A model generated the notes under the pieces. The model was not told the origin of the DNA. It ran no database searches and saw only the letters and a list, made by a program, of their open reading frames with translations. From an uncultured Atopobium sp. (GTDB lineage Bacteria > Actinomycetota > Coriobacteriia > Coriobacteriales > Atopobiaceae), in the NCBI GenBank assembly GCA_916720465.1, contig CAKARF010000049.1, positions 1-6,726 of the forward strand: a DNA stretch of 6,726 bases, read 5' to 3'. The translations under genes and the position numbers were made by a program. Each line of letters starts with the position of its first letter. The first letter of the stretch is position 1. Below are positions 1-5,808 of the stretch, in pieces.

Positions 1-44
1 AGCCGACGCTAACACGCTGCAGAATCATAATCACCCGCACATGA

Positions 45-84
45 ACTGCCTCCCATTTCTTATGTCTAAGAAATGGGAGGCAGT
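45..84. terminator. Perfect 18-bp inverted repeat, possible terminator downstream of the dipeptidase gene
   Basis: Arms at 45-62 (ACTGCCTCCCATTTCTTA) and 67-84 are exact reverse complements around a 4-base loop at 63-66. The structure lies 54 bases past the stop codon of the leftward dipeptidase gene, where a transcript terminator would be expected. Neither strand has a run of T after the stem (minus strand continues TTCATGTG, plus strand CAAATCAA), so it is not a canonical intrinsic terminator. It could instead stabilise the 3' end of the mRNA, act as a Rho-assisted or U-tract-less terminator, or be a dispersed repeat unit. The hairpin is certain; its role is inferred. Confidence 0.45.
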
Positions 85-138
85 CAAATCAAATGGAATA
101 CAGAGGCTTTGTTTTAGCGTTTCTGCTGTTCAATTAAT

Positions 139-1584
139 TTACAGGTCAAGCTGCATCAGGCGAGCAATGCTGACAATGTAAATCTTGAGGGCGCGCTTGA
201 GCCACTCCTCAGAGATTCCCTCGTCAGGACCGTGCTCCATACCAACCCACTCTGGCAGGTCTTTTGCGGCCTTGCTGTCATAAGGACCAAAGGCAACTGC
301 GCGCTTAAAGTGACGTGCATAGGTGCCGCCGCCAATAACAAACGCCTGCTCATCGCTGCCGGTGTACTCATGGAAGGTATCAAGCAGGGTAGTAATCTCA
401 GGGGAGCTTGGGTCAATGTAGAAAGGCACAGCATCGGAGAGAACCTCAAAGGCGCAGCCGTGATCCTCGCCAAGCTCAGTCATGCGCTTAGTGATAGCCT
501 CGCCCGTGGTGGAAGTAGGATAGCGAGAGTCAACAGTCTGTACGTAGACATCGCCCTTGGTGCGGATAGTGCCGGAGATGCAGGTCAGTGGACCAAACTT
601 GTCATCAGCACTCTGGATGCCCGTACCAGTACCATCAGTTGTTGAGCAAAGCTGCTGCGAGAAGGTCAAGAAGCCGCGTTCTTCTTCTCCACAGAGGTTG
701 TTATCAAGCAGGTAGGTTACAAGCAGACCAATTGCGTTGACAGTTCCTTCTGGCATGGAAGCGTGTCCACCCTTACCTGTTGCGTTAATGCGAGCAAGCT
801 TGGTGCCATCATCTTCAACGCCTGCGTCCTCAACCTTGATGGAATCAGTGTCAGCCAAGGTAGATGCGTCAGCGCGAACAAGTGCGCTTGCAAGACCTGG
901 AATAGCGTTAGGTACGGTACCACCGTCAAGCTCAACGATCTTCTCGCCGTTTGCGCCAGCGATTTTTGGAGAGGTGAACTGTGCGTGGTATACGCCCTTC
1001 TCGCCGCAAATAAGAGGGAACTCAGCATCAGGAGTGAAGCAGAATGCTGGCTCTGGATACTTGGAGAGGTAGTAAGGGACGTCACCCATGCCAGTCTCCT
1101 CGTTGTTACCAACGATAGCACGCAGGGTGTAAGGAAGCTTCTTGCCAGTCTTTTTGACCTGTTCAACAAAGAAGTGAGCTGCCCAGAGGGAGAGTGCCAG
1201 AGGGCCCTTATCGTCAAGAACACCACGACCCAGGATGAAGCCCTCACGACGGGTAACATCAAGTGGGTCTACTGTCCAACCCTTGCCCAGAGGGACAATA
1301 TCGGAGTGAGCGATGGTAGCAAGGTACTTCTCGGACTCACCAGGAAGGTCGCCAAAGCCTAGGTAGCCATCTACATCTGTAGTCTCAAGACCCAGGCGCT
1401 CTGCAATCTCAAGACCGCGACGAAGTGCCTCATAAGACTTTGGACCCCAAGGCTTGCCAGGCTCTGCTAGAGACAGATCCTCAACGGACTCTACCTGCAC
1501 AAGGTAGCGGATATCCTCAATAATCTCTTCCCAGTGCTCGTTAACAAACGCCTCGGCGCTTGCTTTGAGTTCTGCATCAGTCAT
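139..1584 (-). CDS. M20 family Sapep/PepV-type metal-dependent dipeptidase
   Basis: This 481-residue protein is a probable cytoplasmic dipeptidase of peptidase family M20A, in the PepV/Sapep group, which cleaves dipeptides and some tripeptides with two divalent metals (Zn or Mn). Length matches the family (about 465-480). Expected motifs appear in order: HSDIVP at 93-98 (His93 ligand, Asp95 next to it), RGVLDDKGP with bridging Asp124 at 120-128, NEE at 161-163 with general base Glu162 and ligand Glu163, TPDAE with ligand Asp186, the lid-domain GKGGHASMP with His274, GGGTYARH at 418-425, and EHGPDE with the last ligand His451. Nothing essential is missing, so the enzyme should be active. There is no signal peptide or membrane segment. 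The ATG start at 1584 follows an AGAGGAG Shine-Dalgarno with 5-base spacing. The gene is divergent from the membrane protein/ABC pair and has its own leader region. The likely role is the last step of peptide utilisation. PepV itself versus a related M20 dipeptidase cannot be settled here, so no symbol is given. Confidence 0.95.
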   Translation of the reverse strand: MTDAELKASAEAFVNEHWEEIIEDIRYLVQVESVEDLSLAEPGKPWGPKSYEALRRGLEIAERLGLETTDVDGYLGFGDLPGESEKYLATIAHSDIVPLGKGWTVDPLDVTRREGFILGRGVLDDKGPLALSLWAAHFFVEQVKKTGKKLPYTLRAIVGNNEETGMGDVPYYLSKYPEPAFCFTPDAEFPLICGEKGVYHAQFTSPKIAGANGEKIVELDGGTVPNAIPGLASALVRADASTLADTDSIKVEDAGVEDDGTKLARINATGKGGHASMPEGTVNAIGLLVTYLLDNNLCGEEERGFLTFSQQLCSTTDGTGTGIQSADDKFGPLTCISGTIRTKGDVYVQTVDSRYPTSTTGEAITKRMTELGEDHGCAFEVLSDAVPFYIDPSSPEITTLLDTFHEYTGSDEQAFVIGGGTYARHFKRAVAFGPYDSKAAKDLPEWVGMEHGPDEGISEEWLKRALKIYIVSIARLMQLDL

Positions 1585-1589
1585 GAAAA

Positions 1590-1596
1590 CTCCTCT
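1590..1596 (-). promoter_or_regulatory. Ribosome binding site of the dipeptidase gene
   Basis: AGAGGAG on the minus strand lies 5 bases before the ATG at 1584. It supports this start over any internal one, and translation from here gives the full family N-terminus. Confidence 0.85.
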
Positions 1597-1599
1597 AAT

Positions 1600-1611
1600 T
1601 CAAACGTTTGA
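1600..1611. promoter_or_regulatory. 12-bp palindrome TCAAACGTTTGA, candidate LacI-family operator
   Basis: The perfect palindrome TCAAACGTTTGA sits just upstream of the dipeptidase ribosome binding site. Its CAAACGTTTG core has the central CG and flanking AAA/TTT arms typical of LacI/GalR-family operators; the same ten bases form the centre of the E. coli PurR consensus box. Position is suitable for repression at the start of the leftward transcript, since a weak -10-like hexamer (TATGTT, minus strand 1623-1618) would place initiation near 1611. No regulator gene is in the window, so the identity of any binding protein is unknown. A 12-bp palindrome can also occur by chance. Confidence 0.4.
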
Positions 1612-1617
1612 CCTTGA

Positions 1618-1623
1618 AACATA
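1618..1623 (-). promoter_or_regulatory. Weak -10-like hexamer for the dipeptidase gene
   Basis: TATGTT on the minus strand matches four of six positions of the -10 consensus and would start transcription near or inside the 1600-1611 palindrome. The hexamer 17 bases upstream (GTGGCT) is a poor -35. The call rests mainly on position. Confidence 0.2.
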
Positions 1624-1694
1624 TGGAGAGCAGCGGTTTTAGCCACATCCCGCGTATGAAACAGCCAAGGTCGGGAACAAGGTACTAGTTACAC

Positions 1695-1700
1695 TATACT
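1695..1700 (+). promoter_or_regulatory. Probable -10 element of the rightward membrane protein/ABC operon
   Basis: TATACT (five of six matches to TATAAT) lies 27 bases before the ATG at 1728, giving a short leader of about 20 bases that includes the ribosome binding site. No convincing -35 is seen; the 15-17 base spacing window holds only GC-richer sequence around CGGGAACA. The promoter may therefore be weak or activator-dependent. Confidence 0.4.
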
Positions 1701-1714
1701 TAATACCCCTTATC

Positions 1715-1721
1715 AAAGGAG
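1715..1721 (+). promoter_or_regulatory. Ribosome binding site of the small membrane protein gene
   Basis: AAAGGAG is a near-ideal Shine-Dalgarno sequence 6 bases before ATG 1728. It fixes the start and indicates good translation of the first gene of the pair. Confidence 0.85.
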
Positions 1722-1727
1722 TTAACT

Positions 1728-2249
1728 ATGACGAAAAAGACTTTTATTGGAAACGCATCATTTCTTGGCGTTTTAACGGTTTTGGGAATTGTTTTGATGG
1801 TTCTTAGGCAAACGCTGCCTCAAGACCCTTCTACACCGCTGTTCTATTCCTACATTGTTGCGCCAATCATGCTGTATTTTGGCATTGCTGGCCTGGTAGG
1901 TCTGCTTATTGCACGCAATACGGGTTTCTCGTTGACTAAGACAGTGGCAGTTGTACTGCGCGCTCTTGCAGCAGTCCTCTTTGTGCTGCCATTCTTTTTC
2001 TTCCTGATTGTGGTGCTCCCTTGGGTTCTTCTTAGAGGACTTTTTGCAATCCTGATGGTTGTCATGCTCTATGCACCATGGTTCTGGGCGCTCTTTGGCC
2101 TGCTCTACGGCTTGAGCTGGGCTCAGCAGAAGGTTATTGAAGACGTTACCGCTGACCCATTTACAGAAGATACAGCAGTTCAGAAAACATCTGTCGAGAA
2201 GACCGATGCAGCTGCTACAGACACAGCTGACGGAGACACAACCAACTAA
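1728..2249 (+). CDS. Small four-helix membrane protein with acidic C-terminal tail, unknown function
   Basis: I do not recognise a named family for this 173-residue protein. It starts with a short basic segment (MTKK) and then shows four strongly hydrophobic stretches at about residues 10-26, 39-62, 72-99 and 104-129. The third is unusually rich in Phe (LPFFFFLIVVLPW, 87-99). The remaining 44 residues are hydrophilic, rich in Thr, Asp, Glu and Ala, and probably disordered. With an even number of helices and a positive N-terminus, both ends would be cytoplasmic. It has a strong ribosome binding site and is followed after only 47 bases, with no terminator between, by the large ABC transporter gene on the same strand. 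The two are probably co-transcribed and the small protein may be an accessory or stability factor for the transporter. That partnership is inferred from context only. Confidence 0.85.
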   Translation: MTKKTFIGNASFLGVLTVLGIVLMVLRQTLPQDPSTPLFYSYIVAPIMLYFGIAGLVGLLIARNTGFSLTKTVAVVLRALAAVLFVLPFFFFLIVVLPWVLLRGLFAILMVVMLYAPWFWALFGLLYGLSWAQQKVIEDVTADPFTEDTAVQKTSVEKTDAAATDTADGDTTN

Positions 2250-2280
2250 CGACACAGCTTCGCGCCCCATACAGCCCAAC

Positions 2281-2290
2281 AAGAAAGAAG
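2281..2290 (+). promoter_or_regulatory. Weak ribosome binding site before the GTG start of the ABC gene
   Basis: AAGAAAGAAG lies 6 bases before GTG 2297 and lacks a GGAGG core. Together with the GTG codon this suggests lower translation than the upstream membrane protein gene, or some coupling to it across the 47-base gap. Confidence 0.45.
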
Positions 2291-2296
2291 TAACCT

Positions 2297-5200
2297 GTGC
2301 TTGAGCTCAAAGGTATTTCAAAGTGTTACAACACTGGTGGATTTGAACAAACCGCAATGGATCACATTTCCGTTGCGTTTAGGGATAACGAGTTTGTAGC
2401 AATCCTTGGTCCTTCGGGCTCGGGTAAGACTACTATGCTCAACGTTATTGGTGGTCTTGATCGCTTTGACTCAGGAGATTTGCTGGTAGATGGCATTTCT
2501 ACTAAGAAGTTCAAAGAGCGCGACTGGGATACGTACAGAAACAACCGCATTGGTTTTGTATTTCAGAGCTATAACCTTATTCCGCACCAAAGCGTAGTCA
2601 GCAATGTTGAGCTTGCATTGACGCTTTCTGGTGTTCCTAAGGCAGAGCGTCATGAACGTGCACTTGAAGCGCTTGATAAGGTTGGTCTTAAAGCACACGC
2701 AAACAAGCGACCAAATCAGCTTTCTGGTGGACAGATGCAGCGTGTTGCTATTGCTCGTGCCCTGGTAAATGACCCAGAGATTCTGCTGGCAGATGAGCCA
2801 ACAGGAGCTCTTGACTCTTCAACCTCTGTACAAGTTATGGACCTGCTCAAAGAAGTGGCGCAGGACCGTCTGGTCATTATGGTTACGCATAACCCTGAGC
2901 TTGCTCACCAGTATGCAACGCGTATTGTTGAGCTGGCGGATGGTCGGGTTACTGCGGATTCAGATCCATTTGATGTTGCAAACGTTGCTCGCCGAGAAGC
3001 TAAGCCTTCTCGCAAGACCTCTATGTCGCTTCTGACTGCACTGGGTCTCTCGTTTAACAACCTCATGACCAAAAAGGGCCGCACGCTTATGACGGCGTTT
3101 GCAGGCTCTATTGGCATTATTGGTATTGCGGCAATTCTGGCGCTGGCAAATGGCGCAAACGAGTACATCAAGAAGGTTGAGGAGGATACGCTTTCAATGT
3201 ATCCACTCACCATCTCTGAGCAGTCTGTTAATATTTCTTCCTTTATTTCTGGAAGTGGTAGCAGTTCTGACTCGGCTGATTCTCAAACGCAAGATGCACA
3301 AAGCGAGATGACGCAAAACCAGAAAAATGCAGAGGCTGCAAAGCTAGAAAACCAGCCCGCTGAAGGTGCTATTCCTACCAATAATAGGTTGGGGATGCAG
3401 GCAGAGAGTATCGGATCCAATGATCTGACCAGCTTGAAGGCGTTTCTCGACAATAATGGCGGCGGCATTAACATGTATGCCAGTGCTATTACCTATGGCT
3501 ATTCCGTAAGTCCTTTCATCTACCTGCCAGCAGGCGCGGACTCTGGCTCTTCTGATCCTGTTCAGGTGCAGCCAGATGTTACCTTCTCTAAGGTGTCGCC
3601 TAAGATTCCGTCATATAGTCCGCTTGCTTCATTTGCAAGTACCACGCTGTTTAGTGAGCTTCCGGGAAATCCTTCCATTTACGAGGACCGCTATACGGTT
3701 CGTGCTGGTAGATGGCCCACTGCTTGGAATGAGGCTGTTCTGGTACTGCGTCCAAACGGCACCATGGATGACTTTTTGGAGTACACGCTTGGCCTGCGTG
3801 ATTACGCTGGCCTGCGCTCTACCGTTGATAAAATTGCAAGTGGAGAATCTGGCACTATCGAAGAGTCTCATAATACATACACCTACGACCAGCTGATGTC
3901 TCCAACCTTTAAGCTGGTTATGCCTTATCAGCGCTATGTATGGGATGGAAATCTTGGTGTCTGGACAGACAAATCCGATGATCAGTCATACATGAATGGC
4001 CTCATTGCTAACGCACCCGACCTGCATATTGTTGGTGTTGTTCAGGCAAAAGATCCAACTACCACAGGAGCGCTTTCTGAGGGCATTTACTACACGCCAC
4101 AACTGACTCAGAAGATGATTTCTGATGCAGAGGCATCTCCTATTGTTCAGGATCAGATGAATCGTCCGGACGTTGATGTTTTCACGGGTAAAACCTTTGA
4201 GGACGAGAAGAACGGTCAAACTTCTGAGGGACTTTCTATCGGTTCTCTCATTTCCGTTGATCCTAACGTGCTGTCCTCAGCATTTAACTTTAATCCACAG
4301 GCACTGAACTTCTTGTCAATTAATTTGTCTGGGCTGGATATGTCCTCGCTTGACCTTTCTGACGTGCAGTTACCTGCTTTTGATCCGTCACAGCTTAATT
4401 TGTCTGATAGCGATGTTCTGTCTTCCATTACGTCTTCACTTGATCCTTCTGCATTGGCAGCGGCTTTCCCAGAGCTTACTGCGTCAGATATTCAGCAGAT
4501 TCTATCGGGCATTACCGTCAACTTTAAGCCAGGTGGACAAGCTGCTATTTCTTCGCTCATGGGCAACATTGCTCTGGGATGGAATTCTTGGAGTGCCGCT
4601 AACCCCGGCAAGACCATGGCCGATTACTTAGCAACGGACCAGGTACGTACGCAGATAGTAACTACAGTTTTTTCTGCAATTGATACCGATAACTTGCAGC
4701 AACAGTTGGTTACTGCTTTGGCAAATAAACTGGGCACCAATCCAGACCTTCCAAGCGTCCAGGCCGAGGTTTCTCAGAGGCTTATGAGCGCTTATCAATC
4801 ACAGATTGCAAGTGCACTTTCCGCAGCTATTACGCGTGCTATGAGTGCGTACGTGCAGTCTGCGCTAACCAGCGTGATGACGCAGGTTGCTTCCAGGATG
4901 CAAAATCAGATTGCAGGTGCTCTCAATACAGCTATGCAGGGCGTTGCGGCAAATATGTCTAATGCTACGCAGATAGATCAAGCAACGCTTGCAAGCGCCT
5001 TTAAGCTCAACGCTGATCCATCGCAGCTCGCAGCTATTGCCGCGTCAATGCTAAGGGCAACGCCGGCAACGTATGAGTCAAATCTTTCTAAGATGGGATA
5101 TGCGGACCTTAATAAGCCCACGTCAATCAATATTTATCCTAAAGACTTTGCAAGCAAAGAGAAGATTGTTGAAATTCTTAATACGTACAACGCTGATGCA

Positions 5201-5689
5201 AAGGCCGCAGGTGAAGAGTCTAAGGTAGTTACGTATACCGACATTGTTGGCGCGCTGATGAGCTCCGTTACGCTGATTGTTGATATGATTTCGGCGATGC
5301 TGATTGCGTTTGTATCTATTTCGCTTGTTGTTTCCAGCATTATGATCGGCATCATTACGTTTATCTCGGTACTTGAGCGCAAAAAGGAGATTGGCATCCT
5401 GCGCTCCATTGGTGCTTCCAGGCGAGACATTGCCAACGTATTTAATGCAGAGACGTTTATTGAAGGCCTTATCTCCGGTGTTATGGGTATTGGCATTACA
5501 CAACTGCTCATTTTGCCCGCAAATGCTGTGGTCAAAGCCATGTTTAACGTGGACAATTTAGTGATCTTGCCGATAAACGGAGCACTTATTTTGATTCTGA
5601 TCAGCGTTGTTCTGACGCTTCTTGCAGGTCTTATCCCTGCAGGTAGAGCGGCTAAGTCTGATCCAGTTCAGGCGTTGAGGAGCGAGTAA
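2297..5689 (+). CDS. Single-chain ABC transporter ATPase-permease, MacB-like topology with very large ectodomain
   Basis: This 1130-residue fused ATPase-permease belongs to the MacB/LolCDE/FtsX-like (type VII, mechanotransmission) ABC group. The N-terminal ATPase (about 1-230) has Walker A GPSGSGKTT (38-46), Q-loop Gln90, signature LSGGQ (142-146), Walker B ILLADEPTG (162-170, catalytic Glu167) and switch His198, all intact. TM1 lies near 266-286. An extracellular part of about 700 residues follows, then the FtsX-type core: TM2 near 997-1022, the cytoplasmic coupling segment ERKKEIGILRSIGAS (1027-1041), TM3 near 1053-1075, TM4 near 1091-1113, and the typical end GRAAKSDPVQALRSE. This is MacB order, but E. 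coli MacB is about 650 residues with a much smaller ectodomain. The GTG start is supported by an in-frame TAA at 2291-2293 and by the conserved N-terminal LELKGISKCY. Its ribosome binding site is weak (purine-rich AAGAAAGAAG). It probably forms a homodimer. The substrate (antimicrobial peptide, lipoprotein or cell-wall process) cannot be told; macrolide-export labels often given to relatives are not supported by sequence alone. Confidence 0.93.
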   Translation: MLELKGISKCYNTGGFEQTAMDHISVAFRDNEFVAILGPSGSGKTTMLNVIGGLDRFDSGDLLVDGISTKKFKERDWDTYRNNRIGFVFQSYNLIPHQSVVSNVELALTLSGVPKAERHERALEALDKVGLKAHANKRPNQLSGGQMQRVAIARALVNDPEILLADEPTGALDSSTSVQVMDLLKEVAQDRLVIMVTHNPELAHQYATRIVELADGRVTADSDPFDVANVARREAKPSRKTSMSLLTALGLSFNNLMTKKGRTLMTAFAGSIGIIGIAAILALANGANEYIKKVEEDTLSMYPLTISEQSVNISSFISGSGSSSDSADSQTQDAQSEMTQNQKNAEAAKLENQPAEGAIPTNNRLGMQAESIGSNDLTSLKAFLDNNGGGINMYASAITYGYSVSPFIYLPAGADSGSSDPVQVQPDVTFSKVSPKIPSYSPLASFASTTLFSELPGNPSIYEDRYTVRAGRWPTAWNEAVLVLRPNGTMDDFLEYTLGLRDYAGLRSTVDKIASGESGTIEESHNTYTYDQLMSPTFKLVMPYQRYVWDGNLGVWTDKSDDQSYMNGLIANAPDLHIVGVVQAKDPTTTGALSEGIYYTPQLTQKMISDAEASPIVQDQMNRPDVDVFTGKTFEDEKNGQTSEGLSIGSLISVDPNVLSSAFNFNPQALNFLSINLSGLDMSSLDLSDVQLPAFDPSQLNLSDSDVLSSITSSLDPSALAAAFPELTASDIQQILSGITVNFKPGGQAAISSLMGNIALGWNSWSAANPGKTMADYLATDQVRTQIVTTVFSAIDTDNLQQQLVTALANKLGTNPDLPSVQAEVSQRLMSAYQSQIASALSAAITRAMSAYVQSALTSVMTQVASRMQNQIAGALNTAMQGVAANMSNATQIDQATLASAFKLNADPSQLAAIAASMLRATPATYESNLSKMGYADLNKPTSINIYPKDFASKEKIVEILNTYNADAKAAGEESKVVTYTDIVGALMSSVTLIVDMISAMLIAFVSISLVVSSIMIGIITFISVLERKKEIGILRSIGASRRDIANVFNAETFIEGLISGVMGIGITQLLILPANAVVKAMFNVDNLVILPINGALILILISVVLTLLAGLIPAGRAAKSDPVQALRSE
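3227..3376 (+). other. Low-complexity Ser/Gln/Asn/Ala-rich linker after TM1 of the ABC protein
   Basis: Residues about 311-360 of the ABC protein, shortly after TM1, are dominated by Ser, Gln, Asp, Asn and Ala with few large hydrophobics (for example SGSGSSSDSADSQTQDAQ at 318-335). This looks like an extracellular flexible tether between the membrane and the folded ectodomain. Confidence 0.7.
4256..5053 (+). repeat. Imperfect internal repeats in the ABC ectodomain (D-P-x-x-L-S/A-S/A-A-F motif)
   Basis: Three segments of the ABC protein can be aligned by eye: 654-663 VDPNVLSSAF, 715-724 LDPSALAAAF and 893-902 IDQATLASAF. Each is followed within a few residues by an Asn/Thr/Asp-containing turn and then a second hydrophobic stretch (NPQALNFLSI, TASDIQQILSGI, DPSQLAAIAASML). 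Shorter partial matches are FDPSQL at 695 and ADPSQL at 906. The alignment is manual. Codon sequences differ between copies, so this would be an old protein-level duplication rather than a recent DNA repeat. Confidence 0.5.
4757..5017 (+). other. Long proline-free Ala/Gln/Ser/Met-rich probable helix in the ABC ectodomain
   Basis: Residues 821-907 of the ABC protein contain no proline, only two glycines and very few charges, and are built mainly from Ala, Gln, Ser, Met, Val and Leu with hydrophobics every three to four positions. QIASALSAAI at 836-845 and QIAGALNTAM at 871-880 are similar segments exactly 35 residues apart. The composition suggests an extended amphipathic helix or helical hairpin forming a stalk outside the membrane, possibly pairing between the two subunits of the dimer. 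Confidence 0.5.
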
Positions 5690-5748
5690 GGCGCCGCCTG
5701 CGCGCCAGTTGGCGAGAAGAACGTCTAGCTTCTGCATTGCCTCACAAG

Positions 5749-5784
5749 AAAAGCCCTGTCATGCATGTACATGACAGGGCTTTT
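5749..5784. terminator. Bidirectional intrinsic terminator between convergent genes
   Basis: Perfect 15-bp arms at 5749-5763 (AAAAGCCCTGTCATG) and 5770-5784 enclose a 6-base loop. The A-run on one side and T-run on the other let it work in both directions; on the plus strand the stem is followed by GCGTTTTTG. It lies 59 bases after the stop of the ABC gene and 24 bases after the stop of the leftward M16 peptidase gene, as expected for a shared terminator. Confidence 0.9.
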
Positions 5785-5808
5785 GCGTTTTTGTTACAGC
5801 TACCAGGC

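Noticed and set aside
93..137. A 14-codon open frame (MEYRGFVLAFLLFN) on the plus strand, preceded by GGGAGG inside the 45-84 hairpin.
   Set aside because: Spacing from the GGGAGG to the ATG is too long (about 14 bases), there is no promoter, and so short a frame is expected by chance. It lies antisense to the 3' end of the dipeptidase transcript.
763..1362. A 199-codon open frame on the plus strand opposite the dipeptidase gene.
   Set aside because: It is a shadow of a strongly conserved gene with every M20 motif on the other strand, and its translation resembles no family and is Cys-rich and irregular.
1610..1672. A 7-bp inverted repeat GACCTTG/CAAGGTC and a direct repeat TGAAACA in the divergent intergenic region.
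   Set aside because: Copies are short and about 40-50 bases apart, within chance expectation, with no known operator resemblance.
5691..5735. GC-rich short inverted repeats after the ABC stop codon (CGCC-AGTT-GGCG and AGAAG...CTTCT).
   Set aside because: Stems are only 4-5 bp with no T-run; the strong terminator at 5749-5784 explains transcript ending better.
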